Source of the DNA: Beroe forskalii
Taxonomy: Eukaryota > Ctenophora > Nuda > Beroida > Beroidae
DNA: 64,000 bases
Direction: 5' to 3'
Assembly: GCA_011033025.1 (NCBI GenBank)
Contig: WFMF01000021.1
Coordinates: 620,001-684,000 of the forward strand
The notes beneath the pieces were generated by a model. The model did not search any database. It saw only the letters and a program-made list of their open reading frames with translations, and was not told the DNA's origin. The first letter of the stretch is position 1, and each line of letters starts with the position of its first letter. The translations under genes were made by a program, and so were the position numbers. Below, in pieces: positions 23,812-33,530 of this stretch.

Positions 23812-23967
23812 GGCAGTATCCAAGTTGCCCGACACACTTAGTGGAATTCCACTATCGAGTTAGTGGAATTCCACTATCGAGTTAGTAGACTTCCATTAAC
23901 TGATAGTGGACTTCCATTAAGAGATAGTGGACTTCCATTAAGTGTGTCGGGCAACTTGGATACTGCC
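23812..23967. mobile_element. Miniature hairpin element with 30-bp inverted ends
   Basis: The left end GGCAGTATCCAAGTTGCCCG and beyond is matched by the exact complement at 23938-23967. The interior is two kinds of short repeat, TTAGTGGAATTCCACTATCG (twice) and TAGTGGACTTCCATTAA (about three times), so it is itself foldback-like. The flanks AAACTTCT and AAACCTTT agree at 6 of 8 positions and could be a decayed target duplication. Confidence 0.8.
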
Positions 23968-24096
23968 AAACCTTTCCATGATACAGCCAATTCGATAAAG
24001 TGCAATATGCCCTGTTCTCAAGGTGACGTTCTCATATGTAAGTAAAACGCGAAATTTCATTTAAATAAAATTGAATCAGCGCACTTTGTCCATGGA

Positions 24097-24470
24097 TCAC
24101 CTAAGCCTCCTAGCTTCACGCTCTGATTCGAGCAAGGTGAGAATGTCACCTTCTCTGACGGGCCCTTTCACGTTCCTGATGATGCATCGGGTGTTGTCGT
24201 CGAGAAACTCTACTTTGACCTGCAAAAATTAATGTTGTACCGTGCCAAATATAAGGAAACGTAGGTTGTTGCAAGAAAGGAAAATGTTCTTCATCGCACG
24301 TTATTAATCGTGCCACTGCTAATATGAAAATAATATAAAATATCACCGAGCATTGGCACCGAAGTGAAAAAACCTATTGACTTCATACTGACCTGAGTAC
24401 ATTGGCCTTGTGAGCCAGTACGTCCCAAAAGCTTCGTTACCTTAGCCAACTTCTTGGTCGTTTCATCCAT
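24097..24470 (-). CDS. RPS28: Small ribosomal subunit protein eS28 (two exons)
   Basis: Exon 1 is 24470-24393 (26 codons, [20 protein letters not shown]) and exon 2 is 24219-24097, joined in phase 0 across GTCAGT...TTTTGCAG. The 66-residue product contains [33 protein letters not shown] and the universal tail [11 protein letters not shown], which fixes it as eS28 of the 40S subunit near the mRNA exit. Human eS28 has 69 residues; the difference is a shorter N-terminus. A purine run at 24518-24531 reads as a pyrimidine tract in sense, about 50 nt before the ATG, like the TOP tract of ribosomal protein genes. Just upstream of the ATG is ATCAAATTTGAGTAG, shared with the cyclophilin gene at 30708-31600. 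Confidence 0.95.
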
Positions 24471-24517
24471 GACTACTCAAATTTGATGAGTGAAAACTTT
24501 AAATTGATAACTTTGTT

Positions 24518-24531
24518 GGAAAGGGAAAGAA
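24518..24531 (-). promoter_or_regulatory. Candidate TOP-like pyrimidine tract of RPS28
   Basis: In the sense direction this reads TTCTTTCCCTTTCC, about 50 nt upstream of the RPS28 start codon. Ribosomal protein mRNAs in animals usually begin with such a tract. The true transcription start is not visible from sequence. Confidence 0.4.
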
Positions 24532-25287
24532 TCGTGGGAAATACACAAAATTGTCCCTAGGATCGTTCACACATCAGCTAGGGGAAGGGAGCAGGGGCGT
24601 AGCCAAGTTTTTGTAAAGGGTTCGGCAAGTTACATTAAAAACCAGTTGAAGTTGTTCTTAACAAAATTTCCAAATTCGTTACCATATTACGGAAGGGGTG
24701 ATTATCGATGAACCGAAAATTGATTTATGTGATATGTGAACGATCGCTCATGCCTCATCACAATTACGGGCAAATCGAAATGGACAAAAAGAAAACTCGA
24801 AGATCCGAAATAAATTAATAAGTATAATTTATTAATAACTGTTATAATCAATTTAATATACCAAATTTAAGATTTTAAAATACTCAATTCGATTCTAGGG
24901 CAAAATAAATAGGAAAATAAGAAAATAATACGATTAATCATTTTTAAAAACTTTTTTCTAAACTCAAAGGTGTTGGTCTTTGAGTTTCGAAACATTATTA
25001 ATTGGGTTTTGAGTATATTAAGAAAATACAAATTTATTATATACAAATGTAAGTCTAATTCATTATCTAAAAATAACAAAATGTTTAAAAAGAGATAAGA
25101 ATAAAACTGAAAATATTATCAAGGCAATTTGCATGCACTATCAATGTTCATTGTTCATTATTAAGAAAGTCCATTACTGCTTCTTTCAGTTCAAAATACA
25201 TTAAATTAAGGGGTAAAAATAAAAAGATTATCTTCTTTAACAGACCATTTCAACTTATAACCATTCCATGAACTATGGCCGTTATTA
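24532..25287. other. Intergenic, UHRF1 3' flank
   Basis: This is AT-rich sequence between the RPS28 promoter side and the UHRF1 stop codon. No gene is visible. The 70-codon frame at 24867-25079 is composition-driven. Confidence 0.6.
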
Positions 25288-27408
25288 TCATCGACCTGAC
25301 TCATAACCAGGGAAAACCTCCAGCAGAACAGCCTTCAAATGAGAATTAACCTTCAGATCGAACGTTTTCCCCAGTTCGAACCTACAGCTAGGACAAGTGA
25401 AGACCTCTGCGGCGAAGGACCGTTTGAGACACTTGAGACAGACACTGTGTCCACAGGGCGTGGTCACTGGATCATGGACCAGGTCACAGCAAATAATACA
25501 GGCAAACTGCTCGGACACCTGGCCGTGCCAGTTGGTCATGTCAGCCATGAGGCCGCCCCAGACCTTCTTATTCTGTACATCACGAGCTATCTTAGCCCTG
25601 AGTTCCGCATCCAGATCGTTGTTAGATTTCTTGCTACTCCCCTTGTCTCCTCCCTCCACATCTCTCTTCCTCTTCTTCCCGTTAGTTGCAGGACTATTCT
25701 CCTTGTTCTCAGAGTACCCCTCAGGGTACACCAGCTTCAGCCCCAGTTTCTTTGACGCCGCCTTCCCTTCCTCTGTCCATGGCGCTGGAGCAGGATCGTC
25801 CCTTCTCAGCAGATACCGCCACACCAGGAATCCGCTCTGTCCCTTCTCCGGCCAGTACCTCACCAACTTGTAGATCCCGTCATACCGGTTCCCCTCCTTC
25901 GGAGCGAAGGTGGAGTGTTTCGCTGCTTTACAGTTTCTTACCACTCTGATCTGCCGTCCTTTAGCCCACCCCTCACCAGCGTCAGCACCCACCTTAACAT
26001 CGAGTTTAGCAGCACAACACCGCGCTAGCGCCAGGTTCATCTTGGTTAGCTTCTGGTCGGAGCTCTGTCCTGCCGTCCTCTTGTTTCCGGACAGGTCCCG
26101 TCCTCCGGAGCCGGTGTAGAAGAACTCCTCGCCATTGTCCTTGTCGTCCTCATACCCGCCGGACAGCACTATCGAGTAGGCGCCATCCCCCTCCCGCCCG
26201 TGTATTCCCGCCACGTGCGGGCGGTGGACGCCCGCCTCAGACACTTGGAGCCGGTACTTCCACATGGACCCTACTGGAACTCCAGGCACCGGTCCCACAT
26301 GGTCCTGTGGCACTAGAGTACAGATCTTAGTCCTGCCCTGGCACGCCATCCCCTTACCCCAATCCCGGGTCTTGTTCACTGTTCCCCGGGATGTTTTCTT
26401 GGACTTCAACGCTTCTCCGGCCTGTACAATCTCAGAAGCATCGTTTTTACACGCAGCACAGTACCAGTCATCCTCCTCAGGCACTGCAGACAGGGGCGGG
26501 TCTAGACAGTACAGGTGGAAGGCCTGATCACACTCGTCACACAGCAGGATCTGGCCCGGGTTGGCCTTGTCCCCACACACGCTACACGCACAGAACTTAC
26601 ACTTCTTGTGGAGTTTATCCTGGCAGTGCGTGCACTGCGGCGCAGACACGCGCTTAGCAACGTTACAGATCACTTCGCCCGTGACGTCACGTGACTCAAC
26701 GCGTGACTCAATCCGGAATATCTCATCGACAAACGGTAGTTCTACGTCAGTTGGCACGGAGCCAATCATGAGCTTCGCAGCTATCACGTGTTTAGCTCCC
26801 CTCTTCTTAGACACGGAGGTGATGGTGGCATCGTACCAGAAACCGCGCTCGGAGGGATGGTCGAGGTTGTAGTTCACCATGCACTTAGTTCCCACACTGA
26901 CCTCCGAGATTGGGTAGATGTAGTGAGCCCGAGGCCGCACCTCGTCCGACCTAGCAGTCATGTTGTCACATGCCTCATACCCATCGTACTTAATAACATA
27001 CACCAACTCCCCTGCTCCTTCCTTCCTCAGACATTTCTTAACAATCCCCTCAAACCATGCCCCACTTCCTGCATCAAACACATCCACTTCCTCTCCCACG
27101 CTGTACAGCCCCAGAGCATCTACTAGAGTGTCTTTAGATTTAGTGGGCGAGGTGTCCCCGGATACAGCGTCACTAGCTGGAGCTGATTTAATCATTAACT
27201 GGATCGTGTCATTGATAGCAACGTTATAGTCGAATAGCGTGTGTTCGTCGACCAGGAGTTTGCCGCGGTAGAAGAGTTTTTGGAGTTCGGGTTTCACCTG
27301 AAAAGTGTCCTGGATCGTGAGACGGAGGGATTCGACGGTCGTGAGTTTGCTGAGACCGTCGAGTTTCTCAGTTCTGGTGCCGCAGAATGTCCGGACATTG
27401 ATCCACAT
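25288..27408 (-). CDS. UHRF1: UHRF1, hemimethylated-CpG reader and E3 ligase, intronless
   Basis: The 706-residue product has the full UHRF1 order: ubiquitin-like domain (1-75, MWINVRTFCGTRTEKLD...LFYRGKLLVDEHTLFDYN), tandem Tudor (about 100-235), PHD (about 259-320, LLCDECDQAFHLYCLDPPLS), SRA/YDG (about 370-550, with the NKR-finger segment SGNKRTAGQ and EGNRYDGIYK) and a C-terminal RING (about 637-675, CIICCDLVHDPVTTPCGHSV). Known UHRF1 binds hemimethylated CpG and H3K9me and ubiquitinates H3 to recruit DNMT1. I chose the start at 27408 because MWI opens the family; the frame runs 20 codons further to a GTG with no homology. It is shorter than the human protein (793), mainly in linkers. No intron interrupts it, unlike its neighbour ELP3. 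It lies 553 bp downstream of ELP3 on the same strand. Confidence 0.95.
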   Translation of the reverse strand: MWINVRTFCGTRTEKLDGLSKLTTVESLRLTIQDTFQVKPELQKLFYRGKLLVDEHTLFDYNVAINDTIQLMIKSAPASDAVSGDTSPTKSKDTLVDALGLYSVGEEVDVFDAGSGAWFEGIVKKCLRKEGAGELVYVIKYDGYEACDNMTARSDEVRPRAHYIYPISEVSVGTKCMVNYNLDHPSERGFWYDATITSVSKKRGAKHVIAAKLMIGSVPTDVELPFVDEIFRIESRVESRDVTGEVICNVAKRVSAPQCTHCQDKLHKKCKFCACSVCGDKANPGQILLCDECDQAFHLYCLDPPLSAVPEEDDWYCAACKNDASEIVQAGEALKSKKTSRGTVNKTRDWGKGMACQGRTKICTLVPQDHVGPVPGVPVGSMWKYRLQVSEAGVHRPHVAGIHGREGDGAYSIVLSGGYEDDKDNGEEFFYTGSGGRDLSGNKRTAGQSSDQKLTKMNLALARCCAAKLDVKVGADAGEGWAKGRQIRVVRNCKAAKHSTFAPKEGNRYDGIYKLVRYWPEKGQSGFLVWRYLLRRDDPAPAPWTEEGKAASKKLGLKLVYPEGYSENKENSPATNGKKRKRDVEGGDKGSSKKSNNDLDAELRAKIARDVQNKKVWGGLMADMTNWHGQVSEQFACIICCDLVHDPVTTPCGHSVCLKCLKRSFAAEVFTCPSCRFELGKTFDLKVNSHLKAVLLEVFPGYESGR

Positions 27409-27960
27409 TCCTGGACAAGGAGTGTGTTTAAGGCCAAGTGTGGGAGTAAGGTTTGAAATACCGATCACTGGATTAGAGAATTAATTCATAAATGTACTTC
27501 AGAGCACCTTTGTATGAACGTACATGTATCATTGCAAATTCGTCGAGATTCATTCGATGCAATAAACGAGAATTTATAAATAAATGAACAAGTTTTTAAA
27601 TTATTAAAGCGAACATAACGATAAAATTTGGTCTAAAATATAAAAATCGTACATCAACAACAGGTATTCATCAAAATCATTTTCAAATGATCATTTTACC
27701 ACACACGACATAACCCGAAATAGGAATTCAAATACATTCATAAACATTAACTTTTTTAACAATGCCGTAGGATTATGAAAGTCGCTCCTTACACTTTCAT
27801 CACAGAATAGGTTAGTTAGAATTTGGGCATTAACACTGTACAATACTTATACTAATTGAAACAACACGAAACCACATGAACAAATATATCACAATGTCTG
27901 ATCAACTGTCAACATCACATGGGTCACGGGTCACACCATGTATAATGTATATGAATGACT
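27409..27960. other. UHRF1-ELP3 intergenic
   Basis: This 552-bp AT-rich gap must hold the UHRF1 promoter and the ELP3 3' end. I see no obvious TATA box or other clear motif. Confidence 0.5.
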
Positions 27961-30034
27961 TCACCCCAGCATTTTGCTCATGTACGGCCCATCCAGCTCG
28001 TACCCCAACTTCCTGTAATACCCCCTGGTCCCGACCCCGCTAATCACCGCCAGCTTCCTGGCCCCATGCTCCTCCCTCGCTATCCTCTCCGCCTCCTCCA
28101 TCAGCAACGTCCCGAATCCCTGGTGCTGGAACTTCCGGGGATCGCGTCCCGAGACCGGGACCACACTGCCATACACGTGCAGCTCCCGCACTACGGAGAC
28201 GTGGTCTACTAGCTCGGGACGGAAGGCGACCGAGCTGACTTTCCGGAGACGCAGCAGTCCGATTAGGATGTCTTGTTCCGGGTCCTCATACGAGAGGAAG
28301 GTCTCCCAGCCCCCATTAGCGACATAGTCCCTCCTGATTAGTTCTACTTGATAAGGTCGCACCTTGTTGTGGATTTCCTGGATACCCACCTCGCGGGTTC
28401 TGACATCCCGACATGTTGTGCCCAAGTCCCGCATCCTGGCCAGAGCCAGCTCCCGCAGGTTACCGTGTTCCACCCCTGAGCTGACGAGCGGCATGGGGAT
28501 GTCCCGCTGGACTCGGTAGACTCGCGTCCACGGTGGAACTAGTGCCAGTATTCGTGCTACTAAGTCTATGAGAAGATGGGGCGGGTAGCTCCTGTACCGT
28601 CCTGTTTTCCACAGTTCGTAGAGTCCTGTGCCCCGGATTACTAGGGTTGGGTAGATCTTCAAGCCGTCCGGACGGAATAACGGGTTTTCGAAGATCTCAC
28701 GGAACTGTTCGATGTCTCGTTCGAAGCCCACGTTGGGGAGGTCAGGCATCATGTGGGTGACGACCTTGAAACCGGCGTCCTTAGACATGTGGAATGATTC
28801 GCAGCTCGCTCGGGCAGTGTGACCTGTAGAGGTGGTAGAAACGGTATGAGCATGTGATAGTCAAATGGGATGTTTTTATCACAGCTTAGATAGAAGACTA
28901 TCCAATTCAGTCATACTCAGAAATAGCACGTTTAAATCAGGGGAAGCAGGAGAAAAATCAACGAGGAATTACAGGACAATACGATAATTGGAACATACCT
29001 CTGTTAGTATCCCTGGCTACATCCTCGTAAACACTCTGCACCCCGATCTCCAGCCTCGTACACCCGTACGACAACATGGCACTCAGGTGCTTCTTCAGAC
29101 AGTAGTCAGGACGTGTTTCTATCGTGATACCGATACACTTCGTGTTGCTCTTCTCTGAGAAGCGGACTGCTTCAGCTACGCTGGAGGAGGTGTGACCGCT
29201 CAGAGCATCGTGCAGATTCCTGGAAGGGAGGGTTGGTTAGAATTGGGAATTGGTGAGTTTCAAGTAGGACAAGGTTGGGTTACAGGTGGGACGAGGGGGT
29301 AACAAGTTGGAATTGAAGGAGGGGTTACAAGTGTGATAAGGGAGGGTTACAAGTTGGACAAAGGTGGGTTAAATGTGGGGCACGGGTGGGTTACAAGTGG
29401 GACGAATAATGCAATATCAATATCATCCGATATGTCCTAATACACTGACCCTTGCCGCAACCCACCTGATGAAGTAGTCCCTGTAGGTGTCTGGAAGGGA
29501 CATGAAAGTGCCCCCCATCACAATGAACTCCACTTTGTCCACACTGTGACCCAGCTGTTTCAGTTGCTCCACCCGGTGGCGTGTCTGGAGGTACGGGTTG
29601 TACCGGGCTCGAATAGCCCGCATGGAGGTGGGTTCGTAGCCGGTGTAAGACTGCGTGCTGTACTCGAAGTCTGAGTCCGGCCCGCCCGGGCAGTACACGC
29701 AGATGTTACCCGTGAAGGTGATGTGCGGGCACCGGTGAGGTTTACACATCACCGCAACAACCGCAATCCCGCTGGCGGTACGGACGGGTTTAGCCCGGAG
29801 TTTCGGGAGAAGAATCTTCTTGTATTCGGGCGGGACAGCTGAAATGATGTCAACCAAACGGGGCTGCATCGGACAGCCATGTTTACTGGATATTCGGGTT
29901 TTGAGTTTGTTGAGGTTCACATCTTTGTTTGCTTTGTGAGCTACTATGAGCTCCTTTATAATGTCTGATACGGTGAGTAGGAGTAGTTCATGAGGGGAGG
30001 CGGTGGGGGCTTTCTTCTTTCTCTGCTTTACCAT
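27961..30034 (-). CDS. ELP3: ELP3, Elongator radical-SAM/acetyltransferase subunit
   Basis: Three exons: 30034-29466, 29219-28999 and 28823-27961. They give 550 residues (human 547). The junctions restore [15 protein letters not shown] and [16 protein letters not shown], matching the family. The N-terminal half holds the radical SAM cluster, C-x9-C-x2-C, in [17 protein letters not shown]. The C-terminal half holds the acetyl-CoA loop [16 protein letters not shown] and ends [12 protein letters not shown]3 is the catalytic subunit of Elongator and adds carboxymethyl-type groups to wobble uridine 34 of tRNAs. The start [20 protein letters not shown] aligns with the usual N-terminus. Intron 1 contains GGGTTACAAGTGGGACGA-type short repeats. 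All key residues that I can check are present. Confidence 0.96.
29240..29410 (-). repeat. Short degenerate tandem repeat in ELP3 intron 1
   Basis: GGGTTACAAGTNGGACNA recurs about six times with variation (GGGTTACAGGTGGGACGAGG, GGTTACAAGTTGGACAAAGG). It is fully intronic. Confidence 0.7.
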
Positions 30035-30707
30035 TGGTTACATCGCTCAGATTTGAACAGGTTAGTTTTATCAAAGGAGTCGGTTTGAAATTAACTGTTT
30101 ATATCACAAATTTTGATGAAAAACTTTAGTATGTTTCTAAACTATCATGTTAAGTTTAGGCAAAGGTCAAAAAGCTAACTTAAAATTTAAACCGAACTTT
30201 CCGACAGAAGAGTTTGAACGAAATACCAAGAGGGACTAAGAGTCTTATTTTGAATATTTAGCCGGGAAATTTTCAAACACGATAAGACTGATAATCAGTA
30301 ATTTGACTCCTTTTCAGACGGAAGGAAGACTATGGCCTGATAGCGCTTCAAACGGCAGATGACAAGGCAGGCATCTAGTTACACTGCTGGGGACACGCAA
30401 AGTAGGGAAAATAATACAACACGAATCATTAAAAATGAAAATTTTATGATTATGTGATAATTTTCACCTTTGATGGATAAATATTGCCAAAAAATCAGCA
30501 AATAAGCAAAAAATTTCTTTCATGATACAAGATATTATAACTATGCAAAAAATATCGACCAGCCAAAACACAGGCTGGATCGTCAAATAGCAAAAAACAT
30601 ATATATTTTGACACTAGTAAAGGAAATAATCTATAAAAGTTATAAATGTTGTAAAAAAGGACCATGCACAGCAAGGTTCCGGGACAGAGCCTGCTCTTTC
30701 TCCCACT
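30035..30707. other. ELP3-cyclophilin intergenic
   Basis: AT-rich gap of 673 bp between the ELP3 start and the cyclophilin stop codon. I see no gene or clear repeat. Confidence 0.55.
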
Positions 30708-31600
30708 TTACAACTGTCCGCAGTCGGCGATGACCACTGGCTGGCTGGTCTTGCCGCTGTCAGATCCGACCTTTTCCATGGCCTCCACGACATTCATTCC
30801 CTCGACCACAGATCCGAAAACGCAGTGCTTTCCTGAAAAATTATTAATATTAATTCTTGAAATGTTCAAAACGTCGAAAGCAGCGCTGAGAGTTGAGACT
30901 TACGTTCCACATTTCAATTTTGATTGAAAAAGGTGATCGTGAATTGGTTTCATATCAAATTCTTCTGCATCTAAAAATTATTTTCCACCCACCATCGAGC
31001 CACTGGGTCTTGACAGTGCAGAGGAAGAACTGGGATCCGTTGGTGTTGGCTCCAGCGTTGGCCATGGACAGGGTTCCGGGGCCGGTGTGCTTCAGGGTGA
31101 AGTTCTCATCGGCAAACTTCTCTCCGTAGATGGACTTGCCTCCGGTGCCGTTGTGTCGGGTGAAGTCACCTGGGGAAAGTGGGGTTTGAGAGGGGGGTTT
31201 AAGGGGTTTGAGGGATGTATTAAATGGGGATGAGGTAAGTGTTTCAAGGGGTCGGGGTAGTGTTTCTAGGTGCTGGGGGGTAAAGTTTTGGAGTGAATAA
31301 AATATTTCAGGGGCTTTGGGATGTTGAGCGGCTGAATATCGATGAGTCGTTCTATCTACAACAAAATACAATTCACGGTACCAATAATTTCTCCACTTGA
31401 CACTCACCTCCTTGGCACATGAACTTCTTGATGATTCTGTGGAAGGAGCTACCTTTGTACCCGAATCCCTTCTCTCCAGTGCACAGGGCCCTGAAGTTCT
31501 CAGCCGTCTTTGGCACGACATCAGACCGCAGTTCCATTACGATCCGCCCGGCGGGCTGGCCACCGATGGTGATGTCGAAGAAGCATCGAGGAAGTGCCAT
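30708..31600 (-). CDS. Cyclophilin A-type peptidyl-prolyl isomerase, three exons
   Basis: Exons 31600-31408, 31169-30993 and 30832-30708 give 164 residues, the length of cytosolic cyclophilin A. It opens [20 protein letters not shown] and contains [54 protein letters not shown] and [16 protein letters not shown], and it ends IADCGQL. Catalytic Arg, Phe and Gln ([13 protein letters not shown]) and the Trp that contacts cyclosporin (QWLDG) are present. The enzyme isomerises Xaa-Pro bonds. A second cyclophilin lies 418 bp upstream on the same strand, which suggests tandem duplication. The 15-mer ATCAAATTTGAGTAG before the ATG also occurs before RPS28. Intron 1 holds a GGGTTTGAGG-like purine-rich repeat on the plus strand. 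Confidence 0.95.
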
Positions 31601-32017
31601 TGTTTAGCTGAGCTACTCAAATTTGATTGTATTAGAGGTAAAATTTCTACTGGTAGAATTTATATTCGAAATTAGAACATTGTTTTAAAAGAACAGTACC
31701 GAATTAACTTGATAATAAATTAATCGAATTCTATCAAATTGCATGAACATCGAAGGGTAATTAACTATAAATAACAAAATAATGGGATCAATAATCAGAC
31801 AATTACAACATTAAGTTAACCGAGTTCATAATTACATGATAACACAATAAAAAGTTAAAACATCTCATCATCTATCCTATATCAGGATTCAACAACAATT
31901 AAATATTTACAGTATTCAAAGAGGGTCATCGATAGGAGTTCATAAAAATTCACGATCATTCTCAGTGGCCCAAATCGTCGCAAATTACTGATAACTTCTT
32001 CCTACACACGATTTCTA
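31601..32017. other. Gap between the two cyclophilin genes
   Basis: 417 bp of AT-rich sequence holding the promoter of the three-exon cyclophilin and the 3' flank of the next one. No other feature seen. Confidence 0.5.
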
Positions 32018-32527
32018 TCAATCCAGTTCTGAATCCAACTCTCCACACTCCTCAATAACCACATTCTTCCTGGGCCTCCCAGCCTGGGTTCCAATCTTAT
32101 CCATCTCCTGGACCACATCCATCCCTTCCACCACCTTCCCAAACACAACATGAGCCCCATCCAACCACGAGGTCTTGCTGGTGCAGATAAAGAACTGGGA
32201 ACCGTTAGTGTTTTTACCAGCATTAGCCATGGACAAAACACCAGCTCCAGTGTGCTTCAGTTTGAAGTTCTCATCTTTGAACTTGTCTCCGTAGATTGAC
32301 TTGCCTCCCGTGCCATTGTGACGGGTAAAGTCCCCGCCCTGACACATGAACTGGGGTATAATCCGGTGGAAGGAACTACCCTTGTACCCGAAACCTTTCT
32401 CTCCCGTGCACAGCGCTCTGAAGTTCTCTGCCGTCTTGGGGACAACGTCTTTTCGTAGCTCCATGACGATCCGTCCAGCTCGCATTCCGCCAATGGCGAT
32501 ATCGAAGAAACACTTTGGGTTTTTCAT
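32018..32527 (-). CDS. Second cyclophilin, intronless coding region
   Basis: From [20 protein letters not shown] this gives 169 residues, a single cyclophilin domain with [35 protein letters not shown] and [17 protein letters not shown]. All active-site residues that I can check are kept. It ends with an acidic tail, [11 protein letters not shown], in place of the usual CGQL. The frame continues 12 codons upstream to another ATG, but MKNP is where the family begins, and a good acceptor-like CCACAG lies one base before that ATG. So either a 5' intron or trans-splicing may define the real 5' end. Unlike its neighbour at 30708-31600 it has no introns in the coding region. Confidence 0.9.
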   Translation of the reverse strand: MKNPKCFFDIAIGGMRAGRIVMELRKDVVPKTAENFRALCTGEKGFGYKGSSFHRIIPQFMCQGGDFTRHNGTGGKSIYGDKFKDENFKLKHTGAGVLSMANAGKNTNGSQFFICTSKTSWLDGAHVVFGKVVEGMDVVQEMDKIGTQAGRPRKNVVIEECGELDSELD

Positions 32528-33093
32528 CCTGTGGCCAAACAACGGTAGAAGTGTATACTGCACAGTGTATAGCGATAGATTTATACGATAATGTCAATGA
32601 TCTTCTAATGATAGCTTGGATATTCATATTTTGAACAGGCAATACTTTAAGTGAATAGAGATTACTGATTTTACTAGAGATGATAGTAAGACATCATTAA
32701 TAAATTTAACAATGCAATTAAATATCGTTCTGCTGTAATTTCAAAAGTATTGAAATGAAATAACCAAACTTGTACTGAATGATAAATTTAAATATTATTA
32801 TAGGAAAATTCAAAATGCTACAAAACAAGAATTATGGTCTCAAATTGGCTGTAAACAAACGTTCGATTCATTCAAACGCTGGAAACCAACAATTGACACA
32901 TTTCAAAACTGTAAAACATGCGGAATTATTACAATCAATGTGGCTGAAGCATTGAAAAAATTAAAGTGACCTGTGTCAAAAAAGCAGCAAAATTAGAGTC
33001 CTATAAAACAAACTTGACGAGTCCTTCATAGCGTTTTTCTCTGGTAATATAACAACAAATAACAAGATTTTACCGTGATGTACTACTGTATAA
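32528..33093. other. Upstream flank of the second cyclophilin
   Basis: AT-rich sequence with no recognisable gene. It precedes the short tandem repeat and SINE at 33094-33530. Confidence 0.5.
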
Positions 33094-33530
33094 CATGTCC
33101 TAATGTAGTACAACCTGTCCTTACAGTATGACCTGTCCAACAGTTGGTGTAATGGTTTCAAGTCTGGCTCGTGATCGAAAGATTCCGGGTTCGATTCCTT
33201 GCCATTCCCACTCAGCTAATGGTGAAAGATACCTAGGTATCTCAAGCCTATGCGGCCACACGGTTCACTCAGCCGAGCGTACAGGAAACTGCGCGGGAGG
33301 GTTAAATAAGGAGCTGCCCGTTGCAGCGCACTCTCGGGCGAATAAAGCAAAGATAACTCTTCCTCAACCGTCACTGGCTTGATTACTTGGATCCTTTGAT
33401 TCCTGGCATTGGCCGTACGGCTGTTAGAATATAAGTGAAACCTTCAAAAAAAGTATGACCTATCCTACTGCACGACATGCCCGACTGTATGACCTTTCCA
33501 CCTTCTACCGCATGACCTGACCAATGTTCC
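33094..33530. repeat. Short tandem repeat (TGTATGACCTGTCC) split by a SINE
   Basis: Units such as GTATGACCTGTCC, CATGTCCTAATGTAGTACAA, CTGTATGACCTTTCC and CGCATGACCTGACC lie on both sides of the SINE, so the SINE inserted into a pre-existing array immediately downstream of the hnRNP K-like gene. Confidence 0.7.
33139..33451 (+). mobile_element. tRNA-derived SINE with 14-bp target duplication
   Basis: The head has a Pol III A box, TGGTGTAATGG, and a perfect B box, GGTTCGATTCC, at tRNA spacing. A non-tRNA body of about 200 bp follows, with an A-rich end, CCTTCAAAAAAA. The flanks are AGTATGACCTGTCC (33125-33138) and AGTATGACCTATCC (33452-33465), a 14-bp duplication with one change. Length is about 313 bp. 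The partner LINE is not identifiable from this copy. Confidence 0.85.

Noticed and set aside
25339-27456. Many plus-strand open frames of 70-158 codons
   Set aside because: They are antisense shadows of the GC-rich UHRF1 coding region and encode no recognisable domain.
27409-27468. Upstream 20-codon extension of UHRF1
   Set aside because: It begins at GTG and has no similarity to the family; MWI is the expected start.
33139-33210. A functional tRNA gene
   Set aside because: A and B boxes are present, but the cloverleaf is not convincing and the sequence runs into a SINE body with target duplications.
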